Assembly: GCF_003332885.2 (NCBI RefSeq)
Contig: NZ_QOWJ01000013.1
Location: 84,574 to 148,573, forward strand
DNA from: Paracnuella aquatica
GTDB taxonomy: Bacteria; Bacteroidota; Bacteroidia; Chitinophagales; Chitinophagaceae
DNA: 64,000 nucleotides
Reading direction: 5' to 3'
In this document: positions 55,876 through 63,805 of the stretch, in pieces
Layout of the letters: each line of letters begins with the position of its first letter
Numbering within the stretch: position 1 is the first letter of the stretch
Position numbers and translations under genes: made by a program
Notes under the pieces: generated by a model
Database searches by the model: none
What the model saw: only the letters and a program-made list of their open reading frames with translations
What the model was told of the DNA's origin: nothing

Positions 55876-56403
55876 GGCGCTTTTGTCGTTTCAATTCTAT
55901 TTAATGACATAAGTGAGTACGAATAGATTTTTTTTCGTCGAAACAGGATCAAGCATCAACCAGCGATTCTTTTTTTGCAACAATAAAAACAACAATTGCC
56001 TTGGAGCGATGCAGCATCTTAGTTAAAGTGCAATTAGCGCATTCAATCTATTAGCAGCGGCAAGTTTTAGTAAATACAAGCCTCGTGTTCAATATCCCGG
56101 GAACAACCAACCTTATCAAAATGCAGCAGCCAAGTGCGCTGCATTTTCATTTAAGGATTTACCCTTAGCTGCAACTAATTAGCATAGCTAACCGCCACAA
56201 ATCATCACCCTAAAAGACAACGGGTAACTGCATCTGCTATTTACTTTACCAATCGAATCATAAAAATGCACCATTTATGGTGCAACTGTATTATATATGC
56301 ACAACTGTCGGCCGCATGCAATTTTGGACCGATATATGGTATCTTTTAAAATTTATAAGCAACACACCCCGGCTATGATGCCGCATAAACCCTACGGAGC
56401 AGG
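55876..56403. other. Intergenic region upstream of a PAS kinase
   Basis: About 530 bases without a gene. AAAATGCAGC (56118-56127) pairs with GCTGCATTTT (56138-56147), a terminator-like stem. TGCACCATTTATGGTGCA (56267-56284) is a near-perfect palindrome that could be an operator for the downstream kinase. GGAGCAGG just before 56404 may act as a ribosome-binding site. Confidence 0.5.
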
Positions 56404-58158
56404 ATGACTGACCCTTACGTTAAACGAATGCTTGACTTTTTCCCGGCTTTGTTTTGTGTGTTGGACCACCAACACAGGCTGGTGCATGTTAACAAGGGCG
56501 CCTTGCACCTGCTGGGTTATTACCCATCCGAAATTACCGGGCTGCCGCTGCAACAATTGCTGATTGAAGATGACCTGCACCGCACACTAGCTGCATTAAA
56601 AGATTTGATCGGTGGTGTTACCCGACCGGGATTTGTAACCCATTTTCGACATAAAGATGGCACACCGGTGCCACTGTCTTTTTATGCATCGGTAAACCGC
56701 GCTAACAACCATATTTACGGCATTGGGCAACGGGTACCTTTTGCCGATGCGGGCCACCAGCCTGCAGGCAATACTATTGGCCTGGTAAAAGAAGTGCCTG
56801 CGGCCGAACTGCAGGTAAACGCATCGTTCGATATAATAAGCTGGAACGATGCTGCGGAAAAACTGCTGGAGAAATCCGGTGCAGAAATTTCGGGCAGCAA
56901 GTTTTGGAGCCTGTTGCCCACGCTGCAGCAAAGCGCTTTTCAGCGGTTGCTCGAGCAGGCCATGCAGCAACAATCCGCGGTTGCATTTGAATTTTTCAGT
57001 CCCATTTTGCACCAGCAATGGATCGAAGTAACGGCGTTTCCGGCACACGGCAACCTAACACTTTTTATCCGCAACATACACGAACGTAAGCAGTCGGAAA
57101 ACGAGTTGTGGAAACTTTCTTTGATAGCCCGCGAAACAACCAACCTGGTGGTGCTCACCGATGGACAAGGCGATATCAATTGGGTAAATGATGCGTTTGT
57201 ACGCGTTACCGGATACACACAGGAAGAGGCGTTTGGCGAACCGCTTGCATCACTATTAAGCGGGCCGGAAACGGACAACGCCACCAGCCTGCAATTGCAG
57301 CAATGCATGAAAAACGGACAGCCTTTTCGCGGTGAAATTTTGCAATACGATCGTTTGGGTAAAAAGCTCTGGTTGGAGATGCAATGCCAGCCATATAAAG
57401 ATGAAACCGGGAAGGTGGAACAGTTTTTCAGCATTCAAACCAATATTACCCAACGCAAAGAATTTGAAGAACAGCTGCACCTGGAATTAAAACAGCGACA
57501 ACGCACCATTACACGTGCCACTATTGAAGCACAGGAACGCGAACGATCGCTGGTGAGCCAGGAGCTGCACGACAATGTAAACCAGGTGCTCACCACTATT
57601 AAATTGTACAACGAATTGTGCCTTACCGGCATTGATCAAAAAAATGAATTGCTGCGCAAATCGGTGGAATTGTTACAGCAATCGATCAATGAAATACGTT
57701 CGCTTTCCAAACGGCTGTCGGCCCCTACCCTTGGCAAGTTTCGCCTGCGCGATTCGGTAAAAGAACTGACCGATAGCATTGCGGCCACCAACCGGCTGCA
57801 GATCAGCACCGACCTGAAATTGCTGAATGAAATAGAAGTGCCGCAAGAGTTGCACCTGGCCATTTACCGCATTTTGCAGGAGCATTTCACCAACATTTTA
57901 AAACACTCTTCGGCGCAGGATGTGCAGGTAGGTTTTGAAATGGTGAACGATGAACTGGTTTTAAAAGTCCGGGATGACGGCAAAGGTTTTAACACGGCTG
58001 AATTGAGTGGTGGCATTGGTATTGCAAACATGCTTACCCGCGCCGAAAGCCTCAAAGGTACGCTGACCCTCAACAGTGCACCGGGCCTGGGTTGTGTGCT
58101 GCTTGCCAGTTTTCCGCAAACCGCATGGGCTGCCAACGGCTCTTTAAATGAAGCATAA
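56404..58158 (+). CDS. PAS-domain sensor histidine kinase (NarL-partner type)
   Basis: A 584-residue cytosolic kinase with three PAS-like domains (about 10-125, 140-240, 245-365), no membrane spans and a HisKA_3 box ERSLVSQELHDNVNQVLTTIKLY with H389. An intact HATPase domain follows (ILQEHFTNILKHSSAQDV, VRDDGKGF and GGIGIANMLTRAESL). Kinases of this type usually signal to NarL/LuxR-type regulators; none is adjacent. Two bases separate it from the small gene after it. Confidence 0.94.
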   Translation: MTDPYVKRMLDFFPALFCVLDHQHRLVHVNKGALHLLGYYPSEITGLPLQQLLIEDDLHRTLAALKDLIGGVTRPGFVTHFRHKDGTPVPLSFYASVNRANNHIYGIGQRVPFADAGHQPAGNTIGLVKEVPAAELQVNASFDIISWNDAAEKLLEKSGAEISGSKFWSLLPTLQQSAFQRLLEQAMQQQSAVAFEFFSPILHQQWIEVTAFPAHGNLTLFIRNIHERKQSENELWKLSLIARETTNLVVLTDGQGDINWVNDAFVRVTGYTQEEAFGEPLASLLSGPETDNATSLQLQQCMKNGQPFRGEILQYDRLGKKLWLEMQCQPYKDETGKVEQFFSIQTNITQRKEFEEQLHLELKQRQRTITRATIEAQERERSLVSQELHDNVNQVLTTIKLYNELCLTGIDQKNELLRKSVELLQQSINEIRSLSKRLSAPTLGKFRLRDSVKELTDSIAATNRLQISTDLKLLNEIEVPQELHLAIYRILQEHFTNILKHSSAQDVQVGFEMVNDELVLKVRDDGKGFNTAELSGGIGIANMLTRAESLKGTLTLNSAPGLGCVLLASFPQTAWAANGSLNEA

Positions 58159-58160
58159 AC

Positions 58161-58409
58161 ATGGATGAAGGTTTTGAAATTTCGGTGCCCTACAAAAACG
58201 GAGCAATACTCGTACCCGTTAAGTTATTGCCGCAAGGATTTAGTTATAAGATAGAAGCGTTGGTGAATGGCACGGTGGTTTGGTTTGAACCGGATGAAGA
58301 ACGAAACTTCAGGGCGGTGTTGCCACCTGAAAGTGATACAACCGCCAACCCGCCTGATGCAGCTTTGTTGCAGGCCATTGCCACTGCATTGGAAGAAGCG
58401 TTGCGATAA
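58161..58409 (+). CDS. Small protein co-transcribed with the PAS kinase
   Basis: An 82-residue protein of unknown function starting 2 bases after the PAS kinase stop. It is beta-rich and acidic (EISVPYKNGAILVPVKLLPQGFSYKIEALVNGTVVWFEPDEERNFRAVL) with a short C-terminal helix (LLQAIATALEEAL). The tight coupling suggests it modulates or binds the kinase (inference). No family is recognised. Confidence 0.7.
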   Translation: MDEGFEISVPYKNGAILVPVKLLPQGFSYKIEALVNGTVVWFEPDEERNFRAVLPPESDTTANPPDAALLQAIATALEEALR

Positions 58410-58543
58410 AGATGGAACGAATTGCATGGCTTGAAAAAATTTTACCGCAAATATTTGTTTGTAAAAACCTTTTGCCTTTATCTTTGCCACCCCAACAAAC
58501 GAACGAAAGTTTGTTTTAAAGGGAAAAAGTTCTGACACTTTTT

Positions 58544-58617
58544 GGATTGGTAGTTCAGTTGGTTAGAATGCCGCCCTGTCACGGCGGAGGTCGCGGGTTC
58601 GAGTCCCGTCCAGTCCG
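58544..58617 (+). tRNA. tRNA-Asp (anticodon GUC)
   Basis: Positions 58544-58617 fold as a 74-base tRNA: acceptor GGATTGG with CCAGTCC (one G-U), D stem GTTC with GAAT, anticodon stem CCGCC with GGCGG around CTGTCAC (anticodon GTC), and T arm GCGGG-TTCGAGT-CCCGT with discriminator G. No CCA is encoded. A terminator follows at 58627-58661. It lies 550 bases upstream of the tyrosine recombinase, but no duplicated 3' end was found in the window. Confidence 0.97.
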
Positions 58618-58626
58618 CAGAAATTG

Positions 58627-58661
58627 AGCCCTAAGTACTTGTTTTTCAACAACTTAGGGCT
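58627..58661 (+). terminator. Terminator after tRNA-Asp
   Basis: AGCCCTAAGT (58627-58636) pairs with ACTTAGGGCT (58652-58661), followed by TTTTTT. The remaining 58662-59166 stretch shows only short, unsupported reading frames. Confidence 0.9.
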
Positions 58662-59166
58662 TTTTTATTTTTTCCAGTTGGCCATTCAGCTGGCCGTTTC
58701 TACTCCATTTTTTAACCCCTCCTGCTTAAAGACCGGATCAGAACATCCAATAATTGCAGTTTATAACCAATACTACCTGCCAGGCTTTACCATCATGTTT
58801 CCGTTGGTCGATCTAACCAAAATGACATTATACTAGCGTTATACTGCACTGGGAAAGATTACATCGAAGTAATGTGCTTCTCCTCTACTCCCATCCACCC
58901 CGTTACACCCAAACATTGCACAACGCTTGTAAAAAATTATCGCCTCCCAGCCATTTGGAAAGGACCAAGCGTTACTGATCCTTGTAAAGTATTGACCTTT
59001 CTTTATAGCTATTTTCTGTTGTACCGGCTATGGTAAAGCCAAATCAGTTCATGCTAACATATTTAGCATTTTTAGTACGTAAATATAATATTCGCAGCCA
59101 AGCCTGAAAGTTGAAGCATTGCACTTTTTTGTGCTCCGCCCCTCCTTCATACCAAAGCTTACTACC

Positions 59167-60323
59167 ATGGCAACTTTAACCCTTACACCTCTTTACCATA
59201 GAGCTCATGAGTGCATTGCCCTGCATGTTGATGATCATTCCCTCCACTGCGTCATTAAAAAATTGGGAACATCCGCTGGTCGCAAACACACCGCTGCTGG
59301 TACCTGCCGCTTTCAAAAGAAGCCTACTTGCAAATAAAAGACACTCTTCATGGTATTGCAACCCTTGAGGCAACACCCCTTAAGCAGTATTTAGAGCAGC
59401 GAAGGGCTGTGCAGCCGATGATAAATGGCGAACAACTTTCCAAACAGCGTGTTCAGATTATTCTGGAGCATCCCCTGAGTCCCGAAAACCTGCATGCCCT
59501 TACAAGGTTGCAGGCAATGATACAGTTGAAGGGATATAGCCACAATACGCTACAGAGTTACAGCAATGAGTTTCACCTGCTGCTTCGCCTTTTAGGCCGT
59601 GTGTATGTTTCGGATCTAACCAAGGATCACATCCAGTCTTATCTGCTCTGGCTGATACAGAAGAAAGGCTACAGTGAAACCCATGTGCACATGGCAGTCA
59701 ATGCGCTGAAGTTTTACTTTGAGCAGGTGGAAGGCAGAGGCCGGGAGTTTTATGACTTGCCCAGGCCAAAGAAGCCATCAAAACTGCTGCAAATCCTAGC
59801 GGAAGAAGAGGTAGTCAGCCTCCTTATGAAAACAGGTAATTTAAAGCACCGGGCCCTTCTGATGACCTCTTACTCTGCAGGCCTCAGGGTACGTGAGCTG
59901 GTGAATCTGAAAGTGCTCGATATTGATTCCAAACGCATGATGGTACATATCAGGTGTGGTAAGGGAAAAAAGAACCGGATGGTACCGCTTTCCAGGGTGC
60001 TGCTACAGACTTTGAGGGCGTATTTTGTAGCGCATCGACCAAAAGTGTACCTCTTCGAAGGGGACCGGGGTGGAGCTTATAGCACCCGTAGTGCCCAGAA
60101 GGTGCTGCATCAGGCAAAAAGGGACGCCGGCATTTACAAGGTGGGTAGTATTCATTCCCTGAGACACTCCTATGCTACGCACCTTTTGGAAGGAGGAACC
60201 GATATCCGCTACATACAATGTTTTCTGGGGCACAATAATCTAAAGACCACCATGCGCTATAGGCAAGTAAGCAGGGTAAAGGTGGAAAGTATTGGCAGCC
60301 CTATGGATGAGCTGCCCTGGTGA
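59167..60323 (+). CDS. Tyrosine recombinase, arm domain frameshifted; candidate cassette integrase
   Basis: Full-length architecture would be about 385 residues. ATG 59167 opens an N-terminal arm segment (LTLTPLYHRAHECIALHVDDHSLHCVIKKLG) that runs out of frame near 59268. In the -1 frame, R-W-S-Q-T-H-R-C-W-Y-L-P-L follows from 59274 as expected for the Bacteroidota SPLD-type recombinases, so one base is missing around GGGAAC. From TTG 59328 the core is open to 60323: a core-binding domain, then R in SAGLRVRELVNL, K in GKGKKNR, HSLRHSYATHLL, GHNN and the nucleophile Y in MRYRQVS. There is no IntI-specific insertion. It runs in the same direction as the cassettes that follow. Confidence 0.85.
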
Positions 60324-60523
60324 TTGGTGAAAACAAGGGCAGTTCGTTTTTTGGGTAGCCAGAATTAGGATGGGTGCGTTTTTCGGGTATTTGAAATAGG
60401 GATGCAAGTAAAAGATCGCCACTCTGAATACCCAAATTACGAACTGATAAGGGGCTGACAATAATCATCTTAGGTGCATAGAGCAGAGCTGAGAGAAAAA
60501 GTATTATGTTCGTATAATAGATG
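60324..60523. promoter_or_regulatory. attI-like region with direct and inverted repeats
   Basis: Between the recombinase and the first cassette, two imperfect direct repeats start CGTTTTTTGGGTA (60345) and CGTTTTTCGGGTA (60377). CAGTTCGTTTTTTGGGTA (60340-60357) matches the complement of 60429-60446 at 16 of 18 positions. The first cassette joins at G60523 in GTTATAAGCC. Repeated recombinase-binding sites beside the first cassette are what an attI site contains; binding is inferred. Confidence 0.6.
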
Positions 60524-60560
60524 TTATAAGCCATTTTAAAACGAAACTTTACCAAAACTA

Positions 60561-61166
60561 ATGAGTACAGGAATTGACATCAAATTCGTGCAGGAGAGAT
60601 ACCAGCGCATGTCGGACGACGAGTTAATCCGAATTGCCACACAAGACGCTTATGGCTTGACACCGGAAGCAATGGACGTAGTGAAAGCTGAAATTCAAAA
60701 GCGGGGTCTGGACGAAAATATTAGCAAAGGCATAGAAGCCCAAAACAGAGAATATACGATTGAAGAAATTGACGCTTACTGCGACCTTGCAAGCAATTTA
60801 AGCTGCCCTTCTTGCAGCAGCACGACAGAACGGCTAAATGCTACGTTGACTGGCGAAGTCATGAGCTTTGTCTTCTTCACAACCTACAACAAGAAAATAA
60901 AAGTTGGTTGCCCGTCTTGTTTAGACAAAGCAAACAACAACGCTTTGACAAAAACCGCACTTCTCGGCTGGTGGGGTTTTCCTTGGGGCATCATTCGGAC
61001 ACCGCAAGCTATTGCACTGAACTTAAAGAGCAAGCGTACAAACCATTTGCAAGACCACAACGACTACTTGCGCAGTTTTACATTAGGTGTGGTTGGTGAA
61101 TTAGAAACATACAAGGACAATAAGGAAAAGTTGCGGCAAGTCCTGATAAGACAAAACGGCTTATAA
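60561..61166 (+). CDS. Cassette 1: zinc-finger-like membrane-associated protein, unknown
   Basis: A 201-residue protein. Residues 1-55 are helical (RMSDDELIRIATQDAYGLTPEAMDVVKAEIQKRGL). Two CPSC motifs (about 81-84 and 118-121) could bind a metal. A hydrophobic stretch (LLGWWGFPWGII) follows, then a charged C-terminal helix. No family is recognised beyond its resemblance to cassette-type hypothetical proteins. Its stop codon lies inside the left end of its attC-like site, as is common in integron cassettes. Confidence 0.8.
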   Translation: MSTGIDIKFVQERYQRMSDDELIRIATQDAYGLTPEAMDVVKAEIQKRGLDENISKGIEAQNREYTIEEIDAYCDLASNLSCPSCSSTTERLNATLTGEVMSFVFFTTYNKKIKVGCPSCLDKANNNALTKTALLGWWGFPWGIIRTPQAIALNLKSKRTNHLQDHNDYLRSFTLGVVGELETYKDNKEKLRQVLIRQNGL

Positions 61167-61295
61167 CATGGTATTGATGCAATGGTGGCTGACGTGCACG
61201 TTACCAGCTTTAGTTTTTAAATCAGCTTTATATCTTTAACCAAAACTGACGGAACAGGAAATGCCACCACTGCATAAATACCCTTCCCGTTATGC
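61158..61295. other. attC-like recombination site 1
   Basis: Left boundary GGCTTATAAC (61158-61167) and right boundary GTTATGC (61289-61295). Inner arms GTATTGATGCAATGGTGGC (61171-61189) and 61263-61281 are complementary at 17 of 19 positions. The spacers between boundary and arm differ in length on the two sides, like the unpaired spacer of attC. Confidence 0.8.
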
Positions 61296-61326
61296 ACCAT
61301 TTTAGGACAACCCTACGCAAGACAAA

Positions 61327-61896
61327 GTGACGACAGAAAAACGATACGAAATATTAAACGCTTTGCCGACATATGGACCGATGTATGTTCCTGTAACCGA
61401 CAATGGAGAACCCTTCTATTCCGAAGGATTTCCTGTTCGCTTTTACAGGACTGATGGAACTGAATGGGTTGCTAACTTTCAACCGGGTTGGACAGACTTA
61501 AAAAAAATAATAGAGTTTGACAAAACTCAGAACTTGTTGATTATAGCTTGTGGGACTTGTTACATAATGAACCAAAACGAAACAAAACCAATTCAAGTTT
61601 TTGGAGTTGGTTATAGTAACATTTTTAGTGCAAGTAATGACAGACTTGTTTTACAAGACCAAACAGACTTGACAATTATTGAACCAGACGGAAATCATTG
61701 GCATACAGAAAGAATTTCGTGGGACGGACTTAAAGAAATTAAGGTTGAGAACAGTATAATAACAGGACTTTCTTATGACCCAATGCACGATGCAGACGAG
61801 TGGGTTCCCTTTTCTTATGACATTGATACAAAAGTTTTAACAGGCGGTAGTTACCACAGATACGACAACAAAAAACCTTGGTGGAAATTATGGTAA
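61327..61896 (+). CDS. Cassette 2, first gene: unknown, immunity-protein-like
   Basis: A 189-residue beta-rich protein with many aromatic residues (PTYGPMYVPVTDNGEPFYSEGFPVRFYRTDG, DEWVPFSYDIDTKVLTGGSYHRYDN). Its size and composition recall immunity proteins or phage-defence accessory proteins, but no family is identified. It starts at GTG 61327, 31 bases after the cassette boundary, and overlaps the second gene by 7 bases. Confidence 0.75.
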   Translation: MTTEKRYEILNALPTYGPMYVPVTDNGEPFYSEGFPVRFYRTDGTEWVANFQPGWTDLKKIIEFDKTQNLLIIACGTCYIMNQNETKPIQVFGVGYSNIFSASNDRLVLQDQTDLTIIEPDGNHWHTERISWDGLKEIKVENSIITGLSYDPMHDADEWVPFSYDIDTKVLTGGSYHRYDNKKPWWKLW

Positions 61897-62165
61897 CAGA
61901 AAAGTTTGCTTGCCCTTGTTGCGGTTACAAGACATTTAGAGAACAACCAAATGGAACTTATGACATTTGCCAAGTTTGCTTTTGGGAAGATGACCCAATA
62001 CAACTTGACGACCCGAACTATGAAGGAGGAGCAAACCGAGTTTCACTAAGACAGGGACAAAGGAATTTTATTGAATTTGGTGCTTGCGAAAGAGAGATGA
62101 TTAAAAACGTAAGACAACCAACAAAAGACGAACAACGAGACGAAAATTGGAAACCATTAGAATAA
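61890..62165 (+). CDS. Cassette 2, second gene: CPCC-type cysteine-rich protein
   Basis: A 91-residue protein from ATG 61890. It carries the CPCC family pattern: FACPCCGYKTFREQPNGTYDICQVCFWEDDPIQ, i.e. CPCC and CxxC in an acidic, tryptophan-containing zinc-ribbon-like domain, with a helical C-terminus. Function is unknown; CPCC proteins are often found near polymorphic toxin and immunity genes. Its start overlaps the stop of the previous gene (ATGGTAA), so the two are translationally coupled and mobilise together in one cassette. Confidence 0.85.
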   Translation: MVTEKFACPCCGYKTFREQPNGTYDICQVCFWEDDPIQLDDPNYEGGANRVSLRQGQRNFIEFGACEREMIKNVRQPTKDEQRDENWKPLE

Positions 62166-62175
62166 CAATAAAAAC

Positions 62176-62310
62176 GGTGCATAACAAGGTATTGCCAAAA
62201 GCGGGGCTGAACGGCTTCGATTGGGCATTTGTGCAAGGTTCACCATTCGTTCTTCGATTGAACTTCTGTGCTAAAAATCCCCGCCTTCGGCAATACCCCA
62301 AACGTTACCG
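62176..62310. other. attC-like recombination site 2
   Basis: Left boundary GGTGCATAAC (62176-62185), right boundary GTTACCG (62304-62310). Arms GGTATTGCCAAAAGCGGGG (62188-62206) and 62279-62297 match at 17 of 19 positions. The left boundary is the exact complement of the start of cassette 2 (GTTATGCACC, 61289). Confidence 0.85.
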
Positions 62311-62319
62311 GCAATCAGA

Positions 62320-62826
62320 ATGGCCAAACCAAAACTTCAATTGAGACAAAAAATATTATTGACACTTACATTTTCGGTAGCAGCCATCTTGCTGACTGGA
62401 TTCTTGTTTGGTTTTCTTTCCGATCACGCGATTGACGTCGGAATCTTTTTGTTCAGTCTCGGAATCCCCTTGTTGCTACTTACGTTTGAAACTTTGCTTG
62501 ACCTAAACAAATGGCATGTTTTCCGAGTTTGGTTGACAATCGGACTTGGTTTGGCAATACTCAGCATCGCAGGACATTCAGACTACCTTCGCAAGTTCTA
62601 TCTGTCCTCCTCCGCTTCTTCACTAAAATCACTTCTCATTTTTCTATTGGTGTATTGGCTGCTCAATAAGCTGCTTTTGGCCACCACTGGGAAATACATC
62701 ATCAATACTTTTAAACAAACAAATTGGTATAATCATGACGCGGGCAGAAGAATTTTTTGGTACGACGTTCTTATTAACATACTCCTGTTCATCACCATAT
62801 TAGCTTCCAGTCTTCTGGGACTTTGA
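62320..62826 (+). CDS. Cassette 3: multi-span membrane protein
   Basis: A 168-residue protein with four or five hydrophobic spans (for example ILLTLTFSVAAILLTGFLFGF, VGIFLFSLGIPLLLLTF, SLLIFLLVYWLLNKLLL and VLINILLFITILASSLLGL) joined by short polar loops. The function is unknown. It starts 15 bases after the cassette boundary (GTTACCG at 62304), very close to the recombination site, so it must use a promoter outside the cassette or one overlapping the site. Confidence 0.78.
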   Translation: MAKPKLQLRQKILLTLTFSVAAILLTGFLFGFLSDHAIDVGIFLFSLGIPLLLLTFETLLDLNKWHVFRVWLTIGLGLAILSIAGHSDYLRKFYLSSSASSLKSLLIFLLVYWLLNKLLLATTGKYIINTFKQTNWYNHDAGRRIFWYDVLINILLFITILASSLLGL

Positions 62827-62851
62827 TCACGGCTACTGCGGAGATTTGAAC

Positions 62852-62987
62852 GCCGGTAACATCGGTTTTTCGCAATGCGGGCAGAAGAACATAGGTTCAA
62901 CTTTGCTGCTTTGTGCATCTTTACTACATTAGTGTGGCTGACGAATCGCGGAATACCCGCACTGCGTAAAGCCGGTTAACGTTAGCG
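62852..62987. other. attC-like recombination site 3
   Basis: Left boundary GCCGGTAAC (62852-62860), right boundary GTTAGCG (62981-62987). Arms CGGTTTTTCGCAATGCGGG (62863-62881) and 62956-62974 match at 16 of 19 positions. The left boundary complements the start of cassette 3 (GTTACCGGC) over nine bases. Confidence 0.85.
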
Positions 62988-63049
62988 GCGAACGAGTGTA
63001 AAAATTTTCAACGCATTAGCCGCAACAAGATTTCAAGTAACCAAGACTA

Positions 63050-63634
63050 ATGACCAGACTTTCTACTTTTCTTATAGCATTTCTGTTAATCAGCAATCGG
63101 GCATGGACACAGTTAGCAAAGCAGGCCAATCGCTTTATGACCGATTTTGTCGCTACCGAGCCGCTTAAATTACCACTTTATTACCGCGAAGAACTGCCCA
63201 AACATAATCTAGGAGACATTATCAAAGCGTTGGCATCTACCAAAATCTACGGTTTCAACTATAAAGACGACAGTGGCCCATTCAATGACTCACTGACTCT
63301 GACAGAGAAAGAAAGGTCTTTTCTACAACAGCAATTTAACCAACAGTCAGGGAAAATCTGGACAAAGCCGCATTTTAGGAATTGGCATCTTGTCTCTGAG
63401 GACTCGCTGAAGCATTACCATGAAGTCGATCAATATTTTTGGTTTTCCCCAGATAGACTGGGCGGCAGACTATACACCTTTTCCAAACCCGTATTTTTCA
63501 GAAACGACTCAATGTGCCTGTTCTACTGGGGATACTGGTGCGGCACAAGGTGTGGAGAAGGTCAGCTTGCGTTATATCAAAAACAAGACGGAAAATGGAA
63601 GTACAGGTTTTCACTATTCATGTGGGAAAGCTGA
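63050..63634 (+). CDS. Cassette 4: exported protein of unknown function
   Basis: A 194-residue protein with a signal peptide (MTRLSTFLIAFLLISNRAWTQ) and a mature region rich in aromatic residues, with an aromatic, cysteine-containing C-terminal block (SMCLFYWGYWCGTRCGEGQLALYQKQDGKWKYRF). Three cysteines lie close together near the end. It is likely periplasmic or surface-exposed; function is unknown. It starts 68 bases after the cassette boundary at G62981. Confidence 0.8.
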   Translation: MTRLSTFLIAFLLISNRAWTQLAKQANRFMTDFVATEPLKLPLYYREELPKHNLGDIIKALASTKIYGFNYKDDSGPFNDSLTLTEKERSFLQQQFNQQSGKIWTKPHFRNWHLVSEDSLKHYHEVDQYFWFSPDRLGGRLYTFSKPVFFRNDSMCLFYWGYWCGTRCGEGQLALYQKQDGKWKYRFSLFMWES

Positions 63635-63647
63635 AGGCTGCATCTGA

Positions 63648-63784
63648 CGCCGCTAACACAGGCTTTTAGCAATACGGGCAGACGAATATATTTTCGACAG
63701 AAGAATTACTATTTTGCATCACCAAGTAAATGAGGCGGAAGTACTACTAATTCCCGTACTGCTTAAAGCCTCTCTACGTTATAG
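63648..63784. other. attC-like recombination site 4
   Basis: Left boundary CGCCGCTAAC (63648-63657), right boundary GTTATAG (63778-63784). Arms AGGCTTTTAGCAATACGGG (63660-63678) and 63753-63771 match at 17 of 19 positions. The left boundary complements the start of cassette 4 (GTTAGCGGCG) over ten bases. Confidence 0.85.
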
Positions 63785-63805
63785 GCAACTTAATTCAACC
63801 CTCTT

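Noticed and set aside
58544-58617. tRNA-Asp as the attachment site of an integrative element ending near 63900
   Set aside because: No repeat of the tRNA 3' end was found in the window, and the downstream structure fits cassette insertion at G^TT instead.
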